49,464 bases of DNA from NCBI GenBank assembly GCA_964580585.1, contig CAZOKZ010000033.1:1-49464 (forward strand), read 5' to 3'. The stretch's first letter is position 1, and each line of letters opens with the position of its first letter. Shown here piece by piece: positions 40,931-48,981 of the stretch. The position numbers and the translations under genes are program-made. The DNA is from CAZOKZ01 sp964580585 (GTDB lineage Bacteria > Sumerlaeota > Sumerlaeia > SLMS01 > JAHLLQ01). The notes under the pieces were generated by a model. The model had not been told where the DNA came from and ran no database searches. It saw only the letters and a program-made list of their open reading frames with translations.

Positions 40931-42478
40931 ATGAACGAATACTTTGCCAGCAATGACATTGAATACCTTTGCCTCGTGCTTTACTATTTCGTGCTTGGGG
41001 TGTTGGTGGTGTTCAGCCTTCACCGCGCGTGGTTATTGATTGGGTACTGGCGCCACCGGATCGATGCGTCACCGCCCGAGCCGTTGCCCGAGGAAAAACT
41101 CCCCACAGTTACCGTTCAATTGCCACTCTACAACGAGCCCGAAGTCTCCGAGCGCCTGATCGACGCCGTGGCGAAGTTCGATTATCCACGCGACCGATTC
41201 GAGATTCAGGTACTCGACGATTCGACCGATGAAACGCCGTCGCGGGTAGCGCGTGCCGTCGAGCGTGCTCGTCTTGCGGATGTGCGGATCGAGCACATTC
41301 GTCGCATCGATCGCGTGGGATTCAAAGCGGGGGCATTGGCGTTTGGCTTGAAGCAATCGAACGCGGAACTCGTGGCGATTTTCGACGCCGACTTTGTTCC
41401 CGGGGCGGATTTTCTACGGCGCACGGTTCCGTTTTTTGCCGATCCGCAAGTCGGCATGATTCAAACGCGCTGGGGACATTTGAATCGCGAGGCTTCGCTG
41501 CTGACGCGCGTGCAATCGTTGTTTCTCGACGCGCATTTTCGCATCGAACACGCCGTGCGTCATGCGTCCGGGCGGTTTTTTAACTTCAACGGTACTGCGG
41601 GGGTTTGGCGCCGCGCTGCCATTGATGAGGCAGGTGGCTGGCAGCACGATACGCTGACCGAAGACCTCGATTTATCGATCCGAGCTCAACTTGCAGGTTG
41701 GCGATTTGTGTATCGCGACGATATTGTCGCGCCTGCCGAGTTGCCCGCGATCATGTCGGCTTACCGCAGCCAGCAGCATCGTTGGGCCAAGGGCGCGATG
41801 GAAACCACGCGCAAACTGCTTGTGCCGCTCTGGCGCAGCCGCGTGCCCCTGGCGACCAAGATCGATACGGCAGGCGCGTTACTGGGCAATGTGGCGTACT
41901 TGCTGATGTTGCTGTTGGTTATGATGTCGTTTCCCGCGTTTCTGGCCCGTGAAAAATTCAACCTTGCGTGGCTTGTGGTTTTTGACGCTGCCGCGCTGAT
42001 TCCTGCCACAGCGGTGTTCGCCGTCTTTTTCGGCGTTGCCGCGCGCGCTCGTGGTGTACGGTGGCCTGCCTTGATGGTGTTGATACCGTGCGGACTTGCG
42101 GTTGGCATTGGCATGAGCGTCAACAACGCCCGCGCCGTGGTTCAAGGTCTGCTTGGGCGCGAGTCGCCATTTGTGCGCACGCCCAAGTCGGGGCAGATCG
42201 GTGCAAAAGCTTTCGTGCCGGGAGGGCACCTCTCAGCCGCCAGCATCGGAAAGCGGTGGCTTTTACCGTGTGTCGAGTTGGTGTTTGGCGCGTACTTTGT
42301 GACGATGATTGCCACGGCAGCGCTTTACTCCGTGGGGCGGGCGCTGCCATTTGCGTCGTTGTTTGCCTTGGGTTTTTTTCTGATTGCCGGATTCAGCCTC
42401 GCAGAAGAATGGCTTGTGTGGCGTGAACGCGCGCGAGGAGCGACGACAATTCTACGCCCGCGATATTTGGGACGATGA
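40931..42478 (+). CDS. Processive family 2 glycosyltransferase (cellulose/mannan-synthase-like)
   Basis: A 515-residue membrane enzyme. A hydrophobic N-terminus (about 12-39) is followed by a GT-A domain with the D,D,D,QxxRW pattern: PLYNEPE, Asp96-Asp97 in VLDDSTDE, DAD (152-154), TEDLD (243-247) and QQHRW (281-285). Four or more transmembrane helices follow from about 310. This is the catalytic arrangement of processive beta-glycan synthases, most like glucomannan (CslA-type) synthases, which polymerise and extrude a chain through the inner membrane. No PilZ or c-di-GMP-binding domain is apparent. The gene converges with a LacI regulator, 21 bases apart. Confidence 0.9.
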   Translation: MNEYFASNDIEYLCLVLYYFVLGVLVVFSLHRAWLLIGYWRHRIDASPPEPLPEEKLPTVTVQLPLYNEPEVSERLIDAVAKFDYPRDRFEIQVLDDSTDETPSRVARAVERARLADVRIEHIRRIDRVGFKAGALAFGLKQSNAELVAIFDADFVPGADFLRRTVPFFADPQVGMIQTRWGHLNREASLLTRVQSLFLDAHFRIEHAVRHASGRFFNFNGTAGVWRRAAIDEAGGWQHDTLTEDLDLSIRAQLAGWRFVYRDDIVAPAELPAIMSAYRSQQHRWAKGAMETTRKLLVPLWRSRVPLATKIDTAGALLGNVAYLLMLLLVMMSFPAFLAREKFNLAWLVVFDAAALIPATAVFAVFFGVAARARGVRWPALMVLIPCGLAVGIGMSVNNARAVVQGLLGRESPFVRTPKSGQIGAKAFVPGGHLSAASIGKRWLLPCVELVFGAYFVTMIATAALYSVGRALPFASLFALGFFLIAGFSLAEEWLVWRERARGATTILRPRYLGR

Positions 42479-42499
42479 CAAACCCCTGGAGAACTCCCC

Positions 42500-43603
42500 T
42501 TAGTACAACGGCGAGAACGGGGCTTCCGAGCTCTTGCGCGCGATCATTTTCGGCGCCAGCAGCACGGGGCTCGGTGTTTCGTTCGTCCGCAATCGGTCGA
42601 GGAGCAGTTGCGTGGCCTTGAAACACATTTCCTCGATCGGGTAACGAATGCCCGTGATAGGCGGATCGTTGAGCTGATACATGGGGTTTTCGTCAAAGCC
42701 CACCAGCTTGACTTCTTTCGGCACCAGAAGCTGTTTTTCGTGCAGGGCTTTCATCACCGCGAACGGTAAAATCCCGCCCAGCGTCAGCACTCCGTCCGGC
42801 GTGCCCCAACGACCCATATGGTTCAGGAACGTGGCTTTTGCCAGGTTCATGTCGTACGGCAGATGCAACACGTCGTAGGAAAGACCCGGATCGCTGTACG
42901 ATTCGACCACGTTGCGCACGCCTTCCAGACGGCGAACGATAGCGGATTCGCCTGCCTGGTTTTCCGGCACGGCGACCACAATGCGGCGCGACCCCGCCAC
43001 GATCAAGTGACCCATGGCCATACGTCCGGCGGTGTATTCGTCCACGCGAACCGAACAAAACCGGCCTTCGGGCAACGCCGACGGGCCGACAATCGCGATG
43101 GGAAGTTCGCACTGGTCCATTTTGCGAATCAGTTTGGGGTCGTCTTCGGGATGAACGTAAATGATGCCGTCCACCGATTCGCTGGCTTGGTGTAAAATAT
43201 CATCGAGCGAACGCCCCGACCCGCGCATCATCAGCACCAAGTCCAGGTTGTTCACCGATGCGGCGCGTGACACACCGCGAATTTGCAACATCTGGCCCAG
43301 TTGGCCGAAAATCGTCGCAATGGACGATGTGTCCAATGGTTCGTTTTTCAACCCCGTGTCCGGATAACAAAGCGCGATGGCCTGATGGCGGCCCGTGGCA
43401 AGGCGCACGGCGGCGCGGCTGGCTTTGTAATTCAACTTTTTGACCGCATCGAAAACGCGCTTCTTGGTTTCTTCGCGGGCGGAAAAACCGTCGTAGCTGT
43501 TGTTCAAAATACGCGACACCGCTGCGATACTGACGCCTGCCTCCTTGGCTACGTCCATGATCGTGACGCGTCGCTTGCTCGATTTCGTGGTTGTTCCCGC
43601 CAT
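42500..43603 (-). CDS. LacI-family transcriptional regulator
   Basis: A 367-residue DNA-binding regulator. The N-terminal helix-turn-helix reads VTIMDVAKEAGVSIAAVSRI (13-32), with the hinge about 50-70. The ligand-binding domain follows (about 75-360), a periplasmic-binding-protein fold seen in AIALCYPDTG, GRMAMGHLIVAGSRRIVVAV and VGFDENP. LacI proteins usually repress sugar-use genes and are relieved by a sugar. No sugar gene is adjacent. It could control the alpha-amylases 2 kb away or the orphan sugar-importer ATPase, but I found no matching operator to prove either. The start at 43603 has GGAAA upstream. Confidence 0.9.
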   Translation of the reverse strand: MAGTTTKSSKRRVTIMDVAKEAGVSIAAVSRILNNSYDGFSAREETKKRVFDAVKKLNYKASRAAVRLATGRHQAIALCYPDTGLKNEPLDTSSIATIFGQLGQMLQIRGVSRAASVNNLDLVLMMRGSGRSLDDILHQASESVDGIIYVHPEDDPKLIRKMDQCELPIAIVGPSALPEGRFCSVRVDEYTAGRMAMGHLIVAGSRRIVVAVPENQAGESAIVRRLEGVRNVVESYSDPGLSYDVLHLPYDMNLAKATFLNHMGRWGTPDGVLTLGGILPFAVMKALHEKQLLVPKEVKLVGFDENPMYQLNDPPITGIRYPIEEMCFKATQLLLDRLRTNETPSPVLLAPKMIARKSSEAPFSPLY

Positions 43604-43844
43604 AGATGTGAGTTTTCCGCAACTGGGGTGGTTTTTTCCAAAGTTTATAAAACACGTAATGCTCTTTTTTATATGCCTCCGTGGTCAAGACGTTTGCAAA
43701 GAAAATTTTATCCATGTGAAGATTTCTCACGCAATTGCGTTTGGTGGATAATATGGACCACGATTAAACGTGCGCCCAATCACGGGAATCCGTCTCGATT
43801 TGGAGCGAAAATCCCAGGCGAAAAAAGAGGAAACCACAGATAAA

Positions 43845-44525
43845 TCAGAGCTTGGGATTGTCTGTACGGGAAAGTTTCTTGATGCGCGTCAAGGACGGGG
43901 GCTCTTGGGGCGGGGGCTCCTTGAGCTTTTTAATGCGCGGCAGGTTCACATTATACCGCCACGTCAGCAACCGGACCGTGGTCGTGATGGCCGCCGTGGC
44001 ATAAATTGCCACCGTGTGGTCGAGAACGCGGTGCAGGAAAAACATCGCCATCGAACCGGTGATGGCGCTTGTGGCGTAGAACCCTGTTTTCAGGATCGCC
44101 GGGATTTCTTCGGTCAGAACGTCGCGAATCACGCCGCCACCCACCGCGGTGATCGTTCCGCAGAAAACCACGCCGAGGAATCCCATCTCGTGGTCGAGCG
44201 CCTTGGTGCTGCCGATGGCTGCAAACACGCCAAGACCGATGGCATCGAGTGTCTTGACGATGGGCCAGTGCTTGGCAATACGCGGCGCGAAAAAAAACGC
44301 CAGGCCTGCCGCCAGAAAACACACCCAGATATACTCGTCGTTGCGAAACGCCGCCGGGGGAGTCTCGCCCAGAATCAGATCGCGAATAATCCCGCCGCCC
44401 GTGCCCGTAATCGCCGCCAGAAGCAACACCCCGAGCACGTCCATCTCGTGCTTGACCGCGCGGAAAGCGCCAGACAACCCGAAGACGAATGTTCCAATAA
44501 TGTCAAAAATGTAGAACGTGGTCAT
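43845..44525 (-). CDS. TRIC-type cation channel family protein (UPF0126)
   Basis: A 226-residue membrane protein of the bacterial trimeric intracellular cation (TRIC) channel family, formerly UPF0126. It has two repeats of three transmembrane helices, each with the conserved glycine-rich block: TGTGGGIIRDLILGETPPAA and then TAVGGGVIRDVLTEEIP. A seventh helix follows. The C-terminal 30 residues are charged and Pro-rich (PPPQEPP). These channels pass K+ or similar cations; physiological roles in bacteria are not well established. The start is set at ATG 44525, where the family N-terminus begins (FYIFDIIGTFVFGLSGA); a longer frame upstream lacks similarity and neither start has a clear ribosome binding site. 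Confidence 0.88.
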   Translation of the reverse strand: MTTFYIFDIIGTFVFGLSGAFRAVKHEMDVLGVLLLAAITGTGGGIIRDLILGETPPAAFRNDEYIWVCFLAAGLAFFFAPRIAKHWPIVKTLDAIGLGVFAAIGSTKALDHEMGFLGVVFCGTITAVGGGVIRDVLTEEIPAILKTGFYATSAITGSMAMFFLHRVLDHTVAIYATAAITTTVRLLTWRYNVNLPRIKKLKEPPPQEPPSLTRIKKLSRTDNPKL

Positions 44526-44580
44526 GAGAGGACGGTAGGCGGCGGATATAGGTGTGCCAAGCGGCAAAAAGAGGGGTGTA

Positions 44581-44723
44581 TTTTGGACGGGATGAACGGG
44601 ATAAGAGGGATTTTTTAACAGGGAAATACAAGTTTCCGAACCGCTGGTATCATTTCAAACCTTTAGCCTTCATGGGGCTTCAATCTTTCCCCCATCCTGT
44701 TCATCCCTTTTATCCCGTCCAAT
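44581..44723. repeat. Inverted pair of GGACGGGAT-type repeats
   Basis: The left copy reads TTTTGGACGGGATGAACGGG (44581-44600) and continues with ATAAGAGGGA. The right copy, reverse-complemented, reads TTGGACGGGATAAAAGGGAT followed by GAACAGGATGGGG (44691-44723). A third copy lies at about 4017-4046 (reverse complement TTTGGACAGGATAAACGGAA). They are dispersed, intergenic, and share the core TGGAC(A/G)GGAT. Confidence 0.6.
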
Positions 44724-44726
44724 TCC

Positions 44727-45146
44727 CTACTTTCTCGCGATCTCGCCCGTCCAGGCGTGGATGCCCCCGTTCAGGTTCGACACGTCCTTGCATCCGTGTT
44801 CGATCAGTTTAAATCCCACGTCAAAGCTCCGCATGCCGCTGGCGCAATACACCACGTGCGGGCGCGATAGATCCAATTCCCCGATACGGTCCTCGATCTG
44901 GCTCATCGGAATGTGCACCGAACCGGGGATGAAGCCGTCAGCGTCAAGTTCGGGGGCTTCACGCACATCGAGCAGCACCGGCGGGTTGTCGCCTGCCAGC
45001 AGTTTTTGCACCTCGGCGGGTTGCATTTCCTGAGGCGTGCCTTGGTCTTCCCAATCTTCTTTTTCGGCGGGCGGGGGAGCGGTTGCGGCTGGTTTGGCGG
45101 GTTGCGGGTCGGATTTTTTACCGAAGAGCTTGTCCAAAAGGCCCAT
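44727..45146 (-). CDS. Rhodanese-domain sulfurtransferase-like protein
   Basis: A 139-residue protein. The first 40 residues are a charged, Pro/Ala-rich lead (DKLFGKKSDPQPAKPAATAP). A single rhodanese domain follows, with LLDVREAPELDADGFIPGSV and the active-site loop VYCASGMRS in which Cys101 is the persulfide-forming residue. A CxxGxR loop of this length is typical of single-domain rhodaneses (PspE, GlpE type). The lead is unusual for the family and could be a linker to a partner. The start at ATG 45146 is followed at once by the family-like GLLDKLFGKK segment. It lies 22 bases downstream of the receiver-like gene on the same strand. Confidence 0.88.
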   Translation of the reverse strand: MGLLDKLFGKKSDPQPAKPAATAPPPAEKEDWEDQGTPQEMQPAEVQKLLAGDNPPVLLDVREAPELDADGFIPGSVHIPMSQIEDRIGELDLSRPHVVYCASGMRSFDVGFKLIEHGCKDVSNLNGGIHAWTGEIARK

Positions 45147-45168
45147 GGCGGGTCGGGTGTCCTTATTT

Positions 45169-45552
45169 TTAGTCTGATTCTTTCACAATCGAAGGCGATA
45201 GTTTCGCGGCGACTTCGGCTACGAGGCCCGGTACCGCTGTGGCGAACATTGAATTGGCCATCACCGTGTGCGCGCCCCGTTCGCGCGCCGCGCGGATCAG
45301 GTCGCCCATCACGTGCGAGCAAAATCCCACCACACGCGCATCGGTCTGCGCTCTGGCGGCTTCCACCAATTCCAGTGTATCGATTTCCGGCACGTCCAGG
45401 TCAATCAGCACGAGCAGCGGGGAATCGGTAGCTGCGAGCGCTTCGAAGAAAGCCTTTCGCGTCGAGACGTGGTAAATGGGGACTTCGTAATGACGGCCAG
45501 CCACATCGATACGCGACTGGACGATTAAATCTGCGGCGAACGATACGATCAT
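45169..45552 (-). CDS. Receiver-like (CheY-fold) protein lacking key residues
   Basis: A 127-residue protein with the alternating helix/strand pattern of response-regulator receiver domains. The strand LLVLIDLDVPEIDTLELVEA puts Asp51 at or near the phospho-acceptor position, and VVGFCSHV is the strand that normally ends in a conserved Ser/Thr. The acidic pair that should follow the first strand (MIVSFAADLIVQ) is absent, and the conserved Lys of the last strand is not seen (TVMANSMF). It is therefore probably a pseudo-receiver that does not bind Mg2+ normally. There is no output domain. It is probably transcribed with the downstream rhodanese gene. Confidence 0.7.
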   Translation of the reverse strand: MIVSFAADLIVQSRIDVAGRHYEVPIYHVSTRKAFFEALAATDSPLLVLIDLDVPEIDTLELVEAARAQTDARVVGFCSHVMGDLIRAARERGAHTVMANSMFATAVPGLVAEVAAKLSPSIVKESD

Positions 45553-45636
45553 TTTTCAACTCCTACCCGCCAGAAAGCACATTTCGTGCGCGGAATGCCA
45601 GAGGAAAAAACGAAAGCATTTTCGGGTCGATTAAAT

Positions 45637-45673
45637 AACGCGAGGCCAGCGGGTTTTCCGCTGGCCTCGCGTT
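45637..45673 (-). terminator. Strong terminator after the first alpha-amylase gene
   Basis: A perfect 16-bp inverted repeat, AACGCGAGGCCAGCGG with its complement, enclosing a 5-base loop. On the minus strand it is followed by ATTTAATC. It lies 32 bases beyond the amylase stop. Confidence 0.85.
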
Positions 45674-45704
45674 GAGGGATAGAGGAGGGAGTACCCTGAT
45701 CCGA

Positions 45705-47135
45705 TCAGTAGCCCGTCGGCGCGTAAACCGCGTAACCGCGCGGTGCCGCCCATGGCTCGACCCAGCCGTTGCCGTCGCAGAACTTCGTATTCGGCTGATA
45801 GTTCTGGCCACCCTTGGACGAATACCACGCATAACATTGCAGGTTCTTGTTACGCAAATACGTATTGCTGACATTGACCCACGCGCCGCGCCAGTTATTG
45901 GCGTTGTCGTTGATGACCGTCACGTAGCCCGGCCCAGACGTGGTGCCCGCGTTATCGCTGAAAATGATGCAGTCGCCATCATCGCTCTTGTTGATCTGCA
46001 TTGTCGGCGAGCCCTGGCCGAGTTTTTCGCGCACCCAAACCAATTGCTTGATACCGTTACCCGACTGACCGCCAAGAGTCGCCAGACCGTAGTTGTAGTA
46101 GTCTTTGTACCACAGGCAGGGGTAGCCCTGGTAAGACAGCATATAGGCGTACGACATCATTTTGTCGTTCCAGATTTCGTCCGTGTCGTGGTTGCCCGCA
46201 AACGTTACCGCGCGCGTCGGGTACTTGGCGGCAAACGACATCCCGTGGTTGAACAGGTTCGGCAGCCAGCCGCCGCCACCCGTGTTGTTCATAATGTCGC
46301 GCATCGTGTAGTACGATGCAAAGTCGAACGCCGAACATCCCGTCGCGTTCACCCACCAGTTCAACGTGTTGGTGTTTGCGTCCCAGTATTCGCCAACCGC
46401 CCAGTTATTACCCGCCGCCGAACGATGCTGGCTGGCATACCACGTGTGGAAGCCCTTCACGTAGTCGTAACGCCAGCCACCGTTGAAGCCTGCATTCGAG
46501 TTGTTGATCAACCAGTTACACCAGTCGATTTGATCCTTATAGGGCTGGCCAACGGAATTACCCGTCGTATGGCAAACGTCGGGGAAACCGCCGAATGCGC
46601 CTTCGTCCCACGCCTCGGTGGTGGACGGGTGGAACTGGTTATAGTGCCACTTGGCGAACCCTGAAGCTTGCGAGCCGAAGTTCGTCCAGGTATTCCCACC
46701 GGTATTCGGGTTATATTCGCTGCCGCCGCCAGAGCGGTGGTTCAACACGATGTCGGCCATCGTCACGATCCCTTTGTTACGATATGCCGTTGTGCACGAG
46801 GTCAGTTGGGATTTGCTGCCGAAACGAGTGTTCGTGCCGCCGTGTTGATTGTAGTTGCCGACGTCCTGATAGTCCGCCACGTCGTACCCCATCGAATAAC
46901 CGCCACCCTGAGCCTTGGACGGAGGCGGGAAATACTGGCGATTGAGCTTCGTTCCGTTCTTGATATTGCCCAGTTCGTTCGCTTTGCCTTGCAACGTCGT
47001 GTACCATCCACTGGGTACGTCCCAATAGAACCCTTGCATCATGACGCCGGCGTTTGCCGACTTTGGAGCCAGCAACGCGGCTGCGCCGATTGCTGCCATC
47101 CAACCATACTTTGTGAGGGAATTCGCAAGACCCAT
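45705..47135 (-). CDS. Secreted GH13 alpha-amylase, copy 1
   Basis: Endo-acting alpha-1,4-glucan hydrolase of family GH13, 476 residues, with a signal peptide (1-29, ending KSANA) for export. The (beta/alpha)8 barrel shows all four conserved regions: region I DIVLNHR (128-134); region II GWRYDYVKGF with nucleophile Asp224; region III VGEYWDA with acid/base Glu249; and region IV FAGNHDTD with Asp317. The N-terminus MMQGFYWDVPSG is the family start. No separate carbohydrate-binding module is seen, though about 90 C-terminal residues form an extra beta domain. AGGTGAG precedes the ATG at 47135. It has a close paralogue next door at 47560-48981, and its own terminator follows. A related alpha-glucan-hydrolysing activity is also possible. 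Confidence 0.93.
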   Translation of the reverse strand: MGLANSLTKYGWMAAIGAAALLAPKSANAGVMMQGFYWDVPSGWYTTLQGKANELGNIKNGTKLNRQYFPPPSKAQGGGYSMGYDVADYQDVGNYNQHGGTNTRFGSKSQLTSCTTAYRNKGIVTMADIVLNHRSGGGSEYNPNTGGNTWTNFGSQASGFAKWHYNQFHPSTTEAWDEGAFGGFPDVCHTTGNSVGQPYKDQIDWCNWLINNSNAGFNGGWRYDYVKGFHTWYASQHRSAAGNNWAVGEYWDANTNTLNWWVNATGCSAFDFASYYTMRDIMNNTGGGGWLPNLFNHGMSFAAKYPTRAVTFAGNHDTDEIWNDKMMSYAYMLSYQGYPCLWYKDYYNYGLATLGGQSGNGIKQLVWVREKLGQGSPTMQINKSDDGDCIIFSDNAGTTSGPGYVTVINDNANNWRGAWVNVSNTYLRNKNLQCYAWYSSKGGQNYQPNTKFCDGNGWVEPWAAPRGYAVYAPTGY

Positions 47136-47489
47136 GGTCTCACCTGACTTTCCGATTCGGAGGTTTACCGTTGTGCGCGGTCCGAATCATTTTTGGGGAT
47201 TTAGAAGGACCCGTTCCGGCGATTACCGGAACGGGCCTTGTTGTTGAAACTGACGACAAGAGAGCAGAAGTCGTTGGTTCGCGCAAGGATAATTTATCGA
47301 ATTATTATGATTTTTAGAATAGAATGAATAATTACGGTTGGCTGTTGTAATTTCAATTCGCAAATCAACCAAATCGACCCATTTTGAGCCGTAATTTGCC
47401 GATGTATTCCGACCTCGCTCTGCGTGTTGCAATATTTCGATAAAATATTTATTTTCTATTCAAATTGTGCGTTTCGTGCCGATTGGGCT
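47136..47489. other. Intergenic region upstream of the first amylase gene
   Basis: About 350 bp between the two amylase genes, beyond the terminator of the upstream copy. It contains a perfect 10-bp hairpin, CCCGTTCCGG with CCGGAACGGG (47210-47235), and, closer to the start, GATTCGGA with TCCGAATC at 47154-47188 around a 19-base gap. Either could be an mRNA structure or a regulator site. The segment 47280-47460 is A+T-rich and could hold the promoter, but no clear -35/-10 pair is found. Confidence 0.4.
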
Positions 47490-47528
47490 AAAAACGACTT
47501 GCCAGCCGTCGCGTGACGGCTGGCAAGT
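47490..47528 (-). terminator. Strong terminator after the second alpha-amylase gene
   Basis: A perfect 14-bp inverted repeat, ACTTGCCAGCCGTC with GACGGCTGGCAAGT, around a 4-base loop, followed on the minus strand by CGTTTTTAG. It lies 32 bases beyond the amylase stop, the same distance as for the other amylase terminator, although the stem sequences are unrelated. Confidence 0.92.
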
Positions 47529-47559
47529 GCGTGTGAAATGTGGTGGTTCGTTGAATGAA

Positions 47560-48981
47560 TCAGAAGCCCGTCGGTGCGTAGAGCGCGTAGCCGCGAGGAG
47601 CAGCCCAGGGTTCGACCTGGCCGTCAGCCGCGCAGAACTTGTCGGCTGGCTGGTAGTTCTGGCCGCTCTTGGGCGAATACCAAGCGTAGCACTTCAAGGT
47701 CTTGTTGCGCAGGTAGCTGTTGGAAACGTTGACCCAAGCGCCGCGCCAGTTGCTGGCGTTGTCGTTGATCGCGATCACGAAGCCGGGGCTTGTCGAGCTG
47801 CCGGAGCTGTCCGAGAAAATCAACAAGTCGCCGTCGTTAGTCTTGTTGTACTGGGTCGAAATGCTGCCCGCGCCCAGCTTGCCGTGCGTCCAGACGAGTT
47901 GCTTGATGCCATTGCCCCACTGGCCGCCAAGGCTCTTCAGGCCGTAGTTGAAATAGTCTTTGTACCAGATGCAGGGGTAGCCCTTGAAGCTCATGATGTA
48001 GGCGTAGCCGATCATCTTGTCGGTTGAAATCACGTCGGTGTCATGGTTGCCGCAGAAGGGGACCGCACGGGTCGGGTATTTGGCTGCGAACGACTTGTTG
48101 TTGTTCACCAGGTCGGGCAGATAACCGCCGCCGCCCGTGTTGGTGCAGATGCTTTGCAGCGTGTAGTACGACGCGAAGTCGAAAGCCGACGCATTGGCCG
48201 CGTTCACCCACCAATCGAGCGTGCTGGTGTTGGAATCCCAGTATTCGCCGATCGTCAAACCGCCGGTGTTCGCCTTGTGGTCTTTACAATACCAGGCATG
48301 GAAACCCTTCACGTAGTCATAACGCCAACCGCCGTTGAAACCCGCGTTTGTGGTGACTTCCAGCCAGTTACACCAGTCGTATTGATCCTTGTAGGGTTGG
48401 CCTACCGAGTTGCCCGTTGTGTGGCAAACGTCGGGGTAACCACCGAACGCGCCTTCGTCATAGCCTTCCGTCGTGGACGGATGGAATTGATTGTAGTGCC
48501 ATTTGGCGAAGCCGGAAGCCTGGGTTGCAAAGTTCGTCCAGGTGCTGCCGCCGGTGTTCGGGTTCGATTCGCTTTGGCCGCCCGAGCGGTGGTTGAGTAC
48601 GATGTCGGCCATCGTGACGATGCTTTTGCCACGGTAAGCGCTGGTCGCCGAGGTCAGATTTGCTTTGCTGCCGAAACGTGTATTGGTGCTGCCGTGTTGG
48701 TTGTAGTTGCCGACGTCTTTGTAGTCCGCCACGTCATAACCCATCGAATAGCCGCCACCCTGGCCCTTGGACGGAGGCGGGAAATACATGCGGTCGATCT
48801 TCTGTCCGCCCGCGATATTGCTCAGTTCGGTCGCTTTGCCGCTGAGTGTCGTGTACCAACCGCTGGGAACGTCCCAGTAGAACCCTTGCATCATGACGCC
48901 GGCGTCCGCCGTCTTGGGGGCCAAAAAGGCCATTCCAGCACCGAGCATCATCCATCCGTACTTCTTCAATGCGTCCTTCAT
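47560..48981 (-). CDS. Secreted GH13 alpha-amylase, copy 2
   Basis: A 473-residue paralogue of the neighbouring amylase, with which it shares most residues across the full length by eye. The signal peptide covers 1-27 (ending KTADA). Catalytic residues are intact: region I DIVLNHR (126-132), nucleophile Asp222 in GWRYDYVKGF, acid/base Glu246 in IGEYWDS, and Asp314 in FCGNHDTD. Differences cluster in loops, for instance near residues 206-212 and 232-242, where substrate specificity might have changed. AGGTGA precedes the ATG at 48981. As the first of the two in transcription order, it has its own terminator (47490-47528) and probably its own promoter, so the pair is not a simple operon. Confidence 0.93.
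   Translation of the reverse strand: MKDALKKYGWMMLGAGMAFLAPKTADAGVMMQGFYWDVPSGWYTTLSGKATELSNIAGGQKIDRMYFPPPSKGQGGGYSMGYDVADYKDVGNYNQHGSTNTRFGSKANLTSATSAYRGKSIVTMADIVLNHRSGGQSESNPNTGGSTWTNFATQASGFAKWHYNQFHPSTTEGYDEGAFGGYPDVCHTTGNSVGQPYKDQYDWCNWLEVTTNAGFNGGWRYDYVKGFHAWYCKDHKANTGGLTIGEYWDSNTSTLDWWVNAANASAFDFASYYTLQSICTNTGGGGYLPDLVNNNKSFAAKYPTRAVPFCGNHDTDVISTDKMIGYAYIMSFKGYPCIWYKDYFNYGLKSLGGQWGNGIKQLVWTHGKLGAGSISTQYNKTNDGDLLIFSDSSGSSTSPGFVIAINDNASNWRGAWVNVSNSYLRNKTLKCYAWYSPKSGQNYQPADKFCAADGQVEPWAAPRGYALYAPTGF

Noticed and set aside
42500..43603. LacI regulator as the direct controller of the amylase genes
   Set aside because: I found no shared palindrome between the upstream regions of the regulator and the amylase genes, so it is only a possibility and is not listed as a finding.
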